Shown here in pieces: positions 22,796 through 31,553 of a stretch of DNA of 33,154 nucleotides; position 1 is the stretch's first letter, and each line of letters starts with the position of its first letter. The position numbers were made by a program, and so were the translations under genes. Where the stretch lies: the IMG/VR virus record IMGVR_UViG_3300023116_000179, positions 1 to 33,154 of that record. One strand, given 5' to 3'. The notes under the pieces were generated by a model. It ran no database searches and was not told the origin of the DNA. It saw only the letters and a program-made list of their open reading frames with translations. The DNA is from a virus.

Positions 22796-22995
22796 ATGTA
22801 TATATGCCAAACAACTTTGGATTAAGAGCAGTTAACTTAGCTGCTGGTAAGAAACCACTAGAAGGTAAACCTGTTGGTGGTAACTCAGAGAATGTAGTTA
22901 ACCCTAGGAATACATTTAATGAGGAACATATGATTAAACAAGAGAACCCAGGTAAATGGGCTTATGAAAATATGGAGTGGAAGAATGAAGCCTAA
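22789..22995 (+). CDS. Small unknown protein after nrdB
   Basis: Starting from the ATG at 22789 (GGAG about 8 bases upstream), the protein is 68 residues: 'MVDVYMPNNFGLRAVNLAAGKKPLEGKPV...' ending 'GKWAYENMEWKNEA'. ATG codons at 22783 and 22804 are in frame too; the conserved-looking part begins at MPNNFGL. It seems largely unstructured, polar and Asn-rich. The function is unknown. It overlaps the nrdB stop. Confidence 0.6.
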   Translation: MVDVYMPNNFGLRAVNLAAGKKPLEGKPVGGNSENVVNPRNTFNEEHMIKQENPGKWAYENMEWKNEA

Positions 22996-23136
22996 GTATA
23001 CAGTTAAAGATGTGCAGGTTGTACGCACACAGACAGGTAAAGGTAAGGATGCTGAAGTAGTAGAATACACTGAGATACTTATCGTTGATGAAACAGGTAA
23101 AGAAATACCTATGAGATTTGGAGGAAGATATGCTTG
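22984..23136 (+). CDS. 50-residue unknown basic protein
   Basis: The ATG at 22984 lies 7 bases after GGAG and overlaps the previous stop; the TGA at 23134-23136 overlaps the next start. The protein begins 'MKPKYTVKDVQVVRTQTGKG' and ends 'KEIPMRFGGRYA'. It is probably beta-rich. Seamless overlaps at both ends and a good ribosome binding site argue that it is real. No family was recognised. Confidence 0.62.
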
Positions 23137-23474
23137 ATAGAATAGAAAAATGGTTAGCAGATAAATATGAAAAAGGTTTTTATACAACACTTACAGTATT
23201 TATTTTTATTGGTTTATTGTTAATAGCAACAATGTCGTTTGCTAATCACAGTTGGAACAAACCCAATATGTATCAGTTTCCTGCACCAGATTTAATTACT
23301 ATGGATGTAGTAAAGAATGATGGAGTAGAAGGCGGTGGTACTTTTGTATGTAAAGATGTATGGTCTTGTTATATGTATGTTATGGCTGCTGAGAAGCGTG
23401 GTGCTACTGAATACTGTAAGACAATAGACATCAGAAAGAATGGTCGAAGAGTCTGGTATAAGAGATATCAATAA
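23130..23474 (+). CDS. Single-span membrane protein
   Basis: Encodes 114 residues from the ATG at 23130 (GGAGG 6 bases upstream); a TTG at 23118 is in frame but less likely. A membrane helix lies at about residues 19-39 ('TLTVFIFIGLLLIATMSFA'). The following domain has three cysteines ('FVCKDVWSCYMYVMAAEKRGATEYC'), which could form disulphides if exported. It could be a host-envelope modifier or part of lysis, but there is no direct sign of either. Confidence 0.65.
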   Translation: MLDRIEKWLADKYEKGFYTTLTVFIFIGLLLIATMSFANHSWNKPNMYQFPAPDLITMDVVKNDGVEGGGTFVCKDVWSCYMYVMAAEKRGATEYCKTIDIRKNGRRVWYKRYQ

Positions 23475-23761
23475 TGTCTGCTTGGGATGAACTACAAAAA
23501 GACTCGTCTCTCTCTTGGGTTAGGAAGTATGAAGAAGAGAAAAAGAAACGAATCGAAGCGGAACAGAAATACGAAAAAATCATTAAAAAACTTAAAGAAC
23601 TTGCTGTCGAAAACTACTACGAGAAACTAAAGAATAGTGAAGTAGAAGGTGAGTGGGATGAGGAACGTATTGACATTATAGGTCAGAATGGTAATGAAGG
23701 TACTCACTATCAATATGAACTGTGGAACTATCTAAAGGACAGAAACTTAAATGATGACTGA
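23474..23761 (+). CDS. Unknown helical protein
   Basis: Encodes 95 residues. The N-terminal half is a charged coiled coil ('KYEEEKKKRIEAEQKYEKIIKKLKELAVENYY') and the C-terminal half is acidic with 'GEWDEERIDIIGQNGNEGTHYQYELWNYLKD'. It starts at ATG 23474 overlapping the previous stop (TAATG) and ends inside the next gene. No family was recognised. Confidence 0.68.
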   Translation: MSAWDELQKDSSLSWVRKYEEEKKKRIEAEQKYEKIIKKLKELAVENYYEKLKNSEVEGEWDEERIDIIGQNGNEGTHYQYELWNYLKDRNLNDD

Positions 23762-24182
23762 AGAAGACGTAATAAAACTACTTAATGTAGGACACTATAA
23801 CTTTGTCCGTATGGATGAGAAGTTCTCACGCTACGATGCTTTTGATGCTGACAATGGAATAATGTTGGAGATAAAGTGTCGTAGAAAACACTATGATGAT
23901 ACTATCATCGAGAAGATGAAGTATGATTGGAATAAACAATATGCCAAAGATAATGGCTTTGAGTTTATGTATGTAGTTACGATGCCATCAAAGAATGGCG
24001 ATATGTTATATCTATTCGACCCAGTAGCTATGGAAGACTTAGATGATTATGATTTTGGTTGGGAGACTAGAAAACTCCCAGCACAAACAGATTTTGGTTG
24101 GAAGGAATGGATAGACAAAGAAGTAGGTTATCTACACATAGATGATGCTATGATAACCTTAGAGAAGAAGACTAGTCACTGA
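23751..24182 (+). CDS. PD-(D/E)XK-like nuclease, last gene of the rightward operon
   Basis: Encodes 143 residues. 'RYDAFDADNGIMLEIKCRRKHYDDTIIEKMKYDW' carries the D...ExK core (D in 'DAFDAD', E and K in 'LEIKCR') and a following helix typical of small phage restriction-fold proteins. 'FMYVVTMPSKNGDMLYLFD' gives the later strands. Relatives occur in many phages without a known substrate; DNA repair, recombination or host DNA breakdown are possible. It ends at 24182, overlapping by 7 bases the convergent gene on the other strand. Confidence 0.68.
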   Translation: MMTEEDVIKLLNVGHYNFVRMDEKFSRYDAFDADNGIMLEIKCRRKHYDDTIIEKMKYDWNKQYAKDNGFEFMYVVTMPSKNGDMLYLFDPVAMEDLDDYDFGWETRKLPAQTDFGWKEWIDKEVGYLHIDDAMITLEKKTSH

Positions 24183-24406
24183 CTGAAACTCTGATTAGGT
24201 CTTTTAGACATCCAATCATAGTAGTCTTGTTCATAACTATCTCTATCGAATCCTCCAGGATAAATAGGAGATTGATACATTCTTATATCAGGTTTAGAAG
24301 CATTCCACCAGTCATCATAACTCTCATAACCTAACAGTTCCCATTCTTGTGGTTCTGAAGTAAAGAAGTTCTCGACACCAGTAGCAAAGTCAACAAATAA
24401 TCCCAT
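24176..24406 (-). CDS. Small unknown protein, last gene of the late operon
   Basis: Encodes 76 residues (MGLFVDFATGVENFFTSEPQEWELLGYESYDDWWN...), aromatic and acidic, ending 'DYYDWMSKRPNQSFSQ'. It follows the 84-residue gene with one base between. The 3' end overlaps the convergent + strand gene, so no room is left for a dedicated terminator. The function is unknown; the location after ejection-type proteins suggests a minor virion or assembly protein. Confidence 0.68.
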   Translation of the reverse strand: MGLFVDFATGVENFFTSEPQEWELLGYESYDDWWNASKPDIRMYQSPIYPGGFDRDSYEQDYYDWMSKRPNQSFSQ

Positions 24407-24407
24407 A

Positions 24408-24662
24408 TTACTCTCCTGTAAACAAGCCTCTCATTTCTTTCATACCTTTAGTAGTAGTATCTAAGATATTACCCATACCTTTAGTTACATCACCAATCAT
24501 ATCTAAACCCATCTGACCTTCTTTGCTAGTCTGCATAACCTTAATAAACTTACTGTAGAAATCCATCTTTTCTGCAGGTGTCATAGTCTTAGCTAATTCT
24601 ATAACTTCTGGAGGTAGTTGTTTCTCCATCTCACCTAACATAAATCCTGTTGCATCTGCCAT
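24408..24662 (-). CDS. Small helical late protein
   Basis: Encodes 84 residues with helical, amphipathic composition: 'MADATGFMLGEMEKQLPPEVIELAKTMTPAEKMDFYSKFIKVM' then 'GLDMIGDVTKGMGNILDTTTKGMKEMRGLF'. It has no membrane span and no known motif. A ribosome binding site AAGGAG lies 6 bases before the ATG. It sits right behind the large ejection-type protein and may belong to the same internal structure. Confidence 0.68.
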   Translation of the reverse strand: MADATGFMLGEMEKQLPPEVIELAKTMTPAEKMDFYSKFIKVMQTSKEGQMGLDMIGDVTKGMGNILDTTTKGMKEMRGLFTGE

Positions 24663-24663
24663 T

Positions 24664-26295
24664 TTAATCTCCTTGTTTTTCTGTTATCTTCTCTGAACTT
24701 AATTCTAATAAGTCTTGTAAGAATGCTCTATCAGCTCTAAGTTGTTTAATCATCTGAGGATTAGTAGAAGTCTGTATTGCCTCGTTAGTATATTTAATTA
24801 ATTGACCTACTGCCTTTTTAGTCTTAGGACTAGTCAACAATCTACTTGTACCATAAGCAAGACCACCAAAAGCAAGACCTCCAGTAAAACCTCCCAGTAA
24901 ATAATTAGATGCTGCAAATGCTGAAGAACCTGCTAGAACAGCCATAACTCTATTTAAGTCCATCTTAGCACCAATTACTCTACTTAAGTTTTGATATAAT
25001 CTACCTAGACCAGTTCTATTTTGTTTAGTAGCGATAGGGGCTAACATATCTCTGGCAGTATAAAGATTAGATTGCTTAGCTAAACTTTGTTTGACATAAG
25101 CACTAGGAACTTTTTCATTAATCATTGAATTTAAAGTATTTCTAACTAGTTTACTACTCTCGCTAAAAATAGTTTGTTTCTGAGCATCGAAAACTGTAGG
25201 CATTTTATTTAAGAGTGCAGCATCAAATTCTCTCCTAGCCTTAAGCAAACCGTAAGGAGTTGAAGGATTAGCATCAATAATCTCTTTTGCCTTAGCTAAG
25301 TTTAGTTTTATAGTGTTCATAATCTGTGCGTCACCAGCAATAAAAGTATTCTCCTTAAGTAATTTTTGAACTTCTTGTTCTAATCTAGCCTTTGTTGCTG
25401 ATTTAGGAAAGAATACTTTACTTTTCTCTAATGATTTTTCTAATGTCTTAGATTCTCTAATTGCTTCATCTCTTATCTTTTCTAAATTATAGAAAGCACT
25501 TCTAGAAGGTTTAATCTTAGGAACTTTTCTTACTTCGTTTATAAGACCAAACTCCTTAGAAGCAGGTGTATACTTAGCAATTCTAAAAATACCCGATTCT
25601 TTAACTCTACCTTTCTTTGCCATTTCTTCAGTAATATTAGGAAATAACATATTTTGAACTTGGTTCATAGATGTTGCTTTTTCTTGAGTTATTCCTTTTC
25701 TTATTACTTGTTGACCAGTCCTCTCAAAAGATGGCACTGGAGATGCTTGTTTTCTAGTTTTAATTGGTGCAAACAAAAGACCTACATTAACTACAGATTC
25801 AAATGTCTTAGCATTCTGTGGATTAGCCTCTTTCCATTCACCATATGCTTCAACACCTTCCTTAACCTTACTTGTAGCTTCTTGTCCCCATTCGGTATTT
25901 ATAACATTATCCCAACCTTCTTTGATTGAATTTAACATAGGTTTTTCTATGCTATCTGGAATTAAGAAACTAACACCATCTAAAGTACCAGATATTGCAG
26001 CACCCCCTAAATCTAGGACACGACCAGCAACACCCTTACCTGCAGTTTGAGTAGTATATTCAATAAAATTAATTTTACCTGCCTCATAATCTTGTTTAGA
26101 TTCCTCAACTAGACGAGTCCTTTCTTCCCAGTTCTTGCCTAACTCCAACAAGAAGTCTGGAATCATACTCTTCTCTTCTTCATCTACTTTAGGCGATGTA
26201 TCTTCTGCATACTCAAATCCTTCTGGAAGAACAGTAGGTTGTTTTATAACTTGTGCTTCTTGTTCGTATTCAAAACCTTCTGGTAATGTAGCCAT
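24664..26295 (-). CDS. Probable internal virion / DNA ejection protein
   Basis: Encodes 543 residues. The N-terminus carries the unit LPEGFEYE twice (residues 4-11 and 23-30, 'LPEGFEYA'), a motif seen at the start of internal proteins of several marine podoviruses and of large ejection proteins. A small membrane-prone stretch occurs in 'GRVLDLGGAAISGTLDGVSFLIPD', and a clear hydrophobic region lies near residue 460 ('VMAVLAGSSAFAASNYLLGGFTGGLAFGGLAYG'). Long helical parts lie between. Together with its size and position after the tail tube genes, this fits a core protein released into the host envelope at infection. It has no lysozyme-like motif. Confidence 0.65.
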   Translation of the reverse strand: MATLPEGFEYEQEAQVIKQPTVLPEGFEYAEDTSPKVDEEEKSMIPDFLLELGKNWEERTRLVEESKQDYEAGKINFIEYTTQTAGKGVAGRVLDLGGAAISGTLDGVSFLIPDSIEKPMLNSIKEGWDNVINTEWGQEATSKVKEGVEAYGEWKEANPQNAKTFESVVNVGLLFAPIKTRKQASPVPSFERTGQQVIRKGITQEKATSMNQVQNMLFPNITEEMAKKGRVKESGIFRIAKYTPASKEFGLINEVRKVPKIKPSRSAFYNLEKIRDEAIRESKTLEKSLEKSKVFFPKSATKARLEQEVQKLLKENTFIAGDAQIMNTIKLNLAKAKEIIDANPSTPYGLLKARREFDAALLNKMPTVFDAQKQTIFSESSKLVRNTLNSMINEKVPSAYVKQSLAKQSNLYTARDMLAPIATKQNRTGLGRLYQNLSRVIGAKMDLNRVMAVLAGSSAFAASNYLLGGFTGGLAFGGLAYGTSRLLTSPKTKKAVGQLIKYTNEAIQTSTNPQMIKQLRADRAFLQDLLELSSEKITEKQGD

Positions 26296-26307
26296 TATAT
26301 AATCCTT

Positions 26308-27363
26308 TTATTGATATAGTTTTCCATCAGGGGTATAGAAGTTACCATCTGGGTATTCGTAAAGAACTTGACCAGTAGTTTTATTTACAATTCTCTTAGC
26401 ATCTGATGGTCTTGGTTTATTAGGAACAATTCTACTTAAAGTTACATTGAACTCATTTTGGTATCTTTCTAATTGACCAGAATCAAATCTTTTATTATAC
26501 TCATCGATAGTATCTTTATTTATCTGTTGTCTTATCTCTGTAAGCCTTCTTATAGTGTCTAGCTGATTAGATTTATCACCAGTCATCACTTTAAGCAAAA
26601 ATTCTCTTTCAGCAGGAGTATCTAAACCTCTAGCACCAATACCTAATGATTTAATCATAGGGAAGACATCAGAACCTAATAGTGCTTCTAAAACTTCAGT
26701 ATTAGTTGCCTTCTCGAGTGCTTCTTTACTACCTCCAAATTTTGCAGTTAAACGGTTAGCTAACTGTTGAACATCTGCTAAGATACCTGTATTAACTTCA
26801 CCAGTATCTAATATATCTAAAACTTTTTGAGTTTTGTTTAAACCTCTTACTGCGGCTTTAGCACTATCAACTAGATTCATATCTTGTTCTACTGCTTTAG
26901 GTCCTGCAGCTTTAGAATAAGCAGTATCACCCACACCTGCTTGTGCAGCAGCTATTTTCTTCTTTTGTTCTTCCTGTAAGAACATTCTGTTTCCTTCTTC
27001 AACACCATATTCAGCAATTAAGAAATTACGTCTTACTTGTTTTGCTTGTTTAACTGGGTCTACAGAAGTAGTTTTTCTACTCTGTGCAGCAATATGTTGG
27101 TCGATTACTGGTTTAACAGATTTTAACCAACTAGCGGCAGCTTGTGGATTCTTAGACATCAAGAAATTAAATGTCTTCTGTACTGCATCACTGTTAGATA
27201 AATCAGTCTCAGACGCAACTCTTCTCATCTCCCTCTCTGGAGATTCATAACCAATAGACTCTTTCAGGAAAGGAGCAGTTCTCTCTGCTAATCTCCCAGC
27301 AGCCATCTGAATCTCTTGCAGTGGAGTTAACTCTTGTGGTATTTCTTGGTCGAACATTCCCAT
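26308..27363 (-). CDS. Probable internal virion protein
   Basis: Encodes 351 residues and is mainly helical. The centre has 'GIGARGLDTPAEREFLLKVMTGDKSNQLDTIRRLTEIR', a pattern shared with structural proteins of many marine podoviruses and myoviruses. The C-terminus has 'IVNKTTGQVLYEYPDGNFYTPDGKLYQ'. It lies between two other core-like genes and is probably part of the ejected or inner core set. AAGAGAGTATAATT precedes the ATG. No enzymatic motif is seen. Confidence 0.65.
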   Translation of the reverse strand: MGMFDQEIPQELTPLQEIQMAAGRLAERTAPFLKESIGYESPEREMRRVASETDLSNSDAVQKTFNFLMSKNPQAAASWLKSVKPVIDQHIAAQSRKTTSVDPVKQAKQVRRNFLIAEYGVEEGNRMFLQEEQKKKIAAAQAGVGDTAYSKAAGPKAVEQDMNLVDSAKAAVRGLNKTQKVLDILDTGEVNTGILADVQQLANRLTAKFGGSKEALEKATNTEVLEALLGSDVFPMIKSLGIGARGLDTPAEREFLLKVMTGDKSNQLDTIRRLTEIRQQINKDTIDEYNKRFDSGQLERYQNEFNVTLSRIVPNKPRPSDAKRIVNKTTGQVLYEYPDGNFYTPDGKLYQ

Positions 27364-27365
27364 AA

Positions 27366-28040
27366 TTATACTCTCTTAGCGTATTCTGTTAATAATGTCC
27401 CAAATGGGTCTGCAGCTCTCATTAAGTTCTGATATTGAGCAGATAGTGCTGGTTGTTGTCCCATAGCAGTACCTACATTAGTAATACCACTTAACATTCC
27501 AGTAGGACCAGCATAATAGGCTGATTCAACACTAGGTCTAATTCCTGCTAGTATATCTCCTCTTTTAGCCAATGTTTTCTCTCTAGCTGTATCATATATA
27601 CTTGAACCAGTAATTCCTCTTCTACGAGCTAATGCTTGTCTTCTAGCATCTTCTTCAGACCAAACATCACCGAATAGACCTCTCTGTCTTTCTTCTTCTT
27701 GTCTAATTCTTCTCCTAGCAGTCTCTGGGTCATAGTATGCTTGTAACTGTGGTAAGACTGTCTCGTAATATCTCTGTTGTGCTTGTAGAGGTGCTAATTG
27801 TTGTTCTGCTAGTTGTCCTGCTTGATAAGCTGAATAGATGTCTTTACCTAGACCAAACAGACCACCTAAGTTTACTCCAGATTCTGGTGTATATATGTCA
27901 CTAAACAAATCACCAGTTGTAAATTCAGGTAAAGTTACTTCAGGAATAGATGGTACACTTACATCACCAAACCAATCAACAACATCTCCCCCAAATTCAG
28001 TCACAGCATCCCAAGCTGTATCTAACCAATCCCAAGCCAT
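27366..28040 (-). CDS. Virion-module protein, possibly inner core
   Basis: Encodes 224 residues. An aromatic/acidic N-terminus ('MAWDWLDTAWDAVTEFGGDVVDWFGD') is followed by a helical, Gln/Arg-rich region ('LAEQQLAPLQAQQRYYETVLPQLQAYYDPETARRRIRQEEER') and 'RRRGITGSSIYDTAREKTLAKRGDIL'. This resembles small core proteins of podoviruses, such as those in the place of T7 gp14, by arrangement but not by a confirmed sequence match. The start codon overlaps the preceding stop by one base (TAATG). The function is inferred from position. Confidence 0.6.
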   Translation of the reverse strand: MAWDWLDTAWDAVTEFGGDVVDWFGDVSVPSIPEVTLPEFTTGDLFSDIYTPESGVNLGGLFGLGKDIYSAYQAGQLAEQQLAPLQAQQRYYETVLPQLQAYYDPETARRRIRQEEERQRGLFGDVWSEEDARRQALARRRGITGSSIYDTAREKTLAKRGDILAGIRPSVESAYYAGPTGMLSGITNVGTAMGQQPALSAQYQNLMRAADPFGTLLTEYAKRV

Positions 28041-29404
28041 TATACTTTCTCCTTAACTAGAAACTTATTACTTAATTCTCTTACCATTACCTTATAATCC
28101 CTCAGTGCTTTTTCACTGTCTTTATCTTCAACAATTAAATCATAGATTGGTTTAAGGTGCATATCCCAAATCCAACTATAAATGTTCTTAGAGTTTTCTT
28201 TCTTATCAATTTCAGATACAATCTTAGGTGCAGTTGCTCTATAACGACCAAAAGATGCAGTAAATGTTGGTAAGACAGTAAACATATAGTCTCTCCAATC
28301 TTCAAATACTTTCAAACCCTTTTCACCTAACGCCTGAGTAGCTGCAGTGGCAATATAAGAACCACCACCTCCAGAATCACCTCCACCAGAGTCTCCACTA
28401 TCTCCACTATCATCCCAACTAAATCCTGCTGCACTAGAATCCCATTCAGATGTTCCGATACCAGTTTCTTCTTGTGCCTCTTCTACAGAACCCCAATCTG
28501 CAGTATCCCAAGTATATCCACCAGCAGTCTCTGTAATTGTTCCTCTGTCATCTGCAACTACATATTCTTGTGTAGTAGGTACAGGTGTAGCTGGAACTGA
28601 TTTATCTATTACTGTAGGACCAAAACCATCAGTAAGAATACCTCCAGTTAAATTAGCCATAGTATTCCAAGGATTATAATCTAAAGGAGTTCCTGATTGT
28701 ATATTGGCAAATTGTTGTTCTATAGCCGCAAAATGTTCAGGTGAACCTTCTCCAAACATTGAAGCTACATCTGCTTCGTATTGAGAACCAAAACCAGAGA
28801 ACATACCACCAGATAAACTTGCCTGAGCATCACTGATAGGAGCACCAAAATAAGTAGTACCTCCTTTATACCAATCAAATGTTTGATTAGCCTCACCAGT
28901 TAAATCACCTAAAGGATTAATGCCATAACCTAATTCCATCAAAGAACCACCAAAAGGTATTCCCATCATTCCTAATAAACCACTAGCAATACCTCTTTCT
29001 GTTCTAGAAGCATTTAGATAGTCTTGTAATGATTGATATTCATCTATAGCAGTACCAGCATCACTAAAAGAATCTCCTCCACCAACACCGCCTACATAAC
29101 CAGCAGTTCCAGTTGCAGGAGAAGTTACAGGAGCAGGTGTCTCTGGAATAATCCCAGCACCAGGTAGACTAGGCATACCAAAATTCATATCTCCTATTCC
29201 AGATACTGTATCACCTCCGAATTGAGCACCAGTATAACCACTACTAGAACCACTTATTGCCTTAGCTAATTGAGATAAAGGGTCTGCAGTTACACCTCTA
29301 GTACCTGAGAATGGAGATACAGGAGCTTGTGGTTGAAAGACTCTCTCAACTTTAGGGTCTGCGTATTCTTGTGATAAGCTTAAGTCAGACGAAAAGAAAG
29401 GCAT
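28040..29404 (-). CDS. Large Gly/Ser-rich virion protein with an IATAA-type C-terminal motif
   Basis: Encodes 454 residues. Residues 1-350 are low in charge and rich in Gly, Ser, Thr and Pro ('GGVGGGDSFSDAGTAIDEYQ'). A linker of Asp-Ser-Gly repeats ('DSGDSGDSGGGDSGGGG') leads to 'SYIATAATQALGEKGLKVFEDWRDYM' and a helical C-terminal domain. The last part resembles the 'CFIATAAYG...LxxFRD' motif found in many bacterial and phage proteins, although the Cys is Ser here. It is probably a structural protein that interacts with the tail or inner core. Confidence 0.6.
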   Translation of the reverse strand: MPFFSSDLSLSQEYADPKVERVFQPQAPVSPFSGTRGVTADPLSQLAKAISGSSSGYTGAQFGGDTVSGIGDMNFGMPSLPGAGIIPETPAPVTSPATGTAGYVGGVGGGDSFSDAGTAIDEYQSLQDYLNASRTERGIASGLLGMMGIPFGGSLMELGYGINPLGDLTGEANQTFDWYKGGTTYFGAPISDAQASLSGGMFSGFGSQYEADVASMFGEGSPEHFAAIEQQFANIQSGTPLDYNPWNTMANLTGGILTDGFGPTVIDKSVPATPVPTTQEYVVADDRGTITETAGGYTWDTADWGSVEEAQEETGIGTSEWDSSAAGFSWDDSGDSGDSGGGDSGGGGSYIATAATQALGEKGLKVFEDWRDYMFTVLPTFTASFGRYRATAPKIVSEIDKKENSKNIYSWIWDMHLKPIYDLIVEDKDSEKALRDYKVMVRELSNKFLVKEKV

Positions 29405-29421
29405 TTAGTTATCTCCTTTTG

Positions 29422-29985
29422 TTAGTAGTTTTGTGATAGAGTACAGAACATTGAAGTTCCATCTGATACACAATCTAAGACATCAACTGCACCACTACCA
29501 GAAGTAGCAGTATATGTAGCACCACCTGGAAGATAGAAACTACTAGATAGTGACATAGTATATGCACCAGTATTCTTAATGATAAACTTTGCTTTGTTAC
29601 CAGAAACTTGGTTAGACACACCTAACTCCCATCCACTACTATTAATTGTAACTACAAATACATCTGAATCTAAAAGATTAGCAGTTTGGTCTGCAGTCAT
29701 AGAAATATCCACACCAGCTGTAGGATGTGCTTTAGTAAATGTTTGAGCTGCACTTAATACAGCAACTGTATGTCCATCTACTGTGGCATTCTCACCACTA
29801 ACTGTTAAATCATTACAACTGAAGTTCTCAGCTGTGTCTCCGTTTAAATCTGCTTTAGAGTTAAGTGCAGTTCTTACTGCAACAAACTCAGTATTGAAAT
29901 CATCACCTGAAATAACTTTAGCTGGAGATGAATCTGGTAGTGCATCTTTCCCTGCCCAGTTAACTTGTATAGTATAATTTGACAT
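29422..29985 (-). CDS. Tail-fibre-like protein
   Basis: Encodes 187 residues. 'YTIQVNWAGKDALPDSSPAKVISGDDFNTEFVAVRTALNSKADLNGDTAENF' is the common N-terminal attachment region of phage fibre proteins. A beta-rich part follows, with 'TVDGHTVAVLSAAQTFTKAH' and 'FIIKNTGAYTMSLSSSFYLPGGATY', ending 'VSDGTSMFCTLSQNY'. The C-terminal half resembles the protein at 884-1294. It sits between the tail tube B gene and core-like genes, a place where T7-like phages have fibres. It likely forms a short fibre or adaptor. Confidence 0.72.
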   Translation of the reverse strand: MSNYTIQVNWAGKDALPDSSPAKVISGDDFNTEFVAVRTALNSKADLNGDTAENFSCNDLTVSGENATVDGHTVAVLSAAQTFTKAHPTAGVDISMTADQTANLLDSDVFVVTINSSGWELGVSNQVSGNKAKFIIKNTGAYTMSLSSSFYLPGGATYTATSGSGAVDVLDCVSDGTSMFCTLSQNY

Positions 29986-31553
29986 TAGTACATTTTCCCT
30001 TGTTTATAAAATAAAGTTATAGATTGTAGTGTAGTCCTATATCCATTAGTTACACCATCCATCTCAAATCTAAGATATTTAGCTGAACCTCTTAAAGGTA
30101 TGCTTACTTCTTTTAGACCTCTAATTGGAGCAAACTTAGCTGCACCAAATAATGAACTAGAAGCACCCCACTTATAGACAGTACCACTTAAAGGAGCATT
30201 AACTTTAAATGTCTGTTGTGTAGAAGCAGCTAATTCAAAATCCTTAAATGCTTTAATACCTACATCAGTTCCAGAACCTCCAGAAAGGACCATAGAGATT
30301 TTCTTTAGGATAGAAGATACTGAACCTTGACCTAAGTCTAAAACTGCAGTTGAAAATGAACCTGTGAACGGAGTATCATTAAAATCAGTACCATCATAGG
30401 TAACTTCAAAGTATCCGTCGTATATACATATGTTACCAGATTCTTCCCCAAAAAGCAACCCATATGTATTAGAATAAGCGAAACTAATTGGTTCTCTGTC
30501 TCCTTCAAAATACCATTTAGTGATTCTAGGAGTTCCTCTAGGAGTTATATAAGTTAAGTCAAATACATAAGTTACATTTATGTCTGTAAAAGACAACAAA
30601 TATAGACCTTCATTTAAGACATATACGGACCTAACATCTTGACTGTTTTGAGTATGAGCAATAATCTCATCATTCACAGTTACAGAAATCTCTTTCAGTG
30701 GTAACTTATCGTATTGTGCAGTTCTATATAGAGACCTTACACCAGTATCAGACAAGAAATAGATGTCATTACCAATAGATTGAATAGAATCTCTAAAAAC
30801 AGCACCAATACCATTAATAACCTCGTCTAGATATATATTAGATACATCTGCAGGATTATTATATAGAGCAATATTCTTCTTACCAAAAATAGCTAATTTA
30901 CCACCGAAGTTGTGGATAGCTACAATCTCATCATTACCCCAGACATATTTTAAATCGATATATCCAGCATCACCTTGGTTGAATGATGGTGGGTCTTCAA
31001 TCTGTGAGTAATATAGAATAGTATTACTTTCACTGACACCACCTACCCATAATCTACCAAAAGCACCTAGACCACAACTAGGGTCAAATGTAGTAACACC
31101 AGCAGGTTTAGAGTAAGTAGATTCATCAGATAATAAACCCCAGGTAGAGCCGTCTAAGAATAAAGGAGCTTCACCACCTTGTACTGCAACTAAACCTTCT
31201 TGTATCTCACAGAACTGCCAGTGGTCATTAGTAGCACCAGTATTAAAACCATTGATAAAAGAATTATCTGGGTCACTTAAATCAATCTCATACATATATG
31301 AACCAGCTGCAGCATATATAGTATCTGTAGGTGTATGTTCGTATAGAGAACCTATGTGGTCACCTCCACCGACTGCATCTGTCTTCTGATAGAGACCTTT
31401 TCTGAATGTAATACGGTTACCTTCAGTATAGACAATATTATCTGCTTTAGTTAACCATTCTGGGTCTAGAGCAGTAGGGTGTGTCTGAGTATCTAGACCA
31501 TTAATACCGATGGTATCTAGAACTGCTGCATTTAGATTCTTACTAAACAACAT
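29985..31553 (-). CDS. Tail tubular protein B-like (tail nozzle)
   Basis: From the ATG at 31553 (GAGAGACTGGT upstream) the protein is 522 residues, starting MLFSKNLNAAVLDTIGINGL. An in-frame ATG at 31586 lacks a ribosome binding site and lies deeper in the upstream gene. Repeated beta-propeller-like segments ('GSLYEHTPTDTIYAAAGSYMYEI', 'VGGVSESNTILYYSQIEDPPSF', 'AIHNFGGKLAIFGKKNIALYNN') match the nozzle protein of podoviral tails (T7 gp12 or P22 gp10-like role). Directly after tail tube A, this is the expected order. It ends by overlapping the next gene by one base. Confidence 0.8.
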   Translation of the reverse strand: MLFSKNLNAAVLDTIGINGLDTQTHPTALDPEWLTKADNIVYTEGNRITFRKGLYQKTDAVGGGDHIGSLYEHTPTDTIYAAAGSYMYEIDLSDPDNSFINGFNTGATNDHWQFCEIQEGLVAVQGGEAPLFLDGSTWGLLSDESTYSKPAGVTTFDPSCGLGAFGRLWVGGVSESNTILYYSQIEDPPSFNQGDAGYIDLKYVWGNDEIVAIHNFGGKLAIFGKKNIALYNNPADVSNIYLDEVINGIGAVFRDSIQSIGNDIYFLSDTGVRSLYRTAQYDKLPLKEISVTVNDEIIAHTQNSQDVRSVYVLNEGLYLLSFTDINVTYVFDLTYITPRGTPRITKWYFEGDREPISFAYSNTYGLLFGEESGNICIYDGYFEVTYDGTDFNDTPFTGSFSTAVLDLGQGSVSSILKKISMVLSGGSGTDVGIKAFKDFELAASTQQTFKVNAPLSGTVYKWGASSSLFGAAKFAPIRGLKEVSIPLRGSAKYLRFEMDGVTNGYRTTLQSITLFYKQGKMY

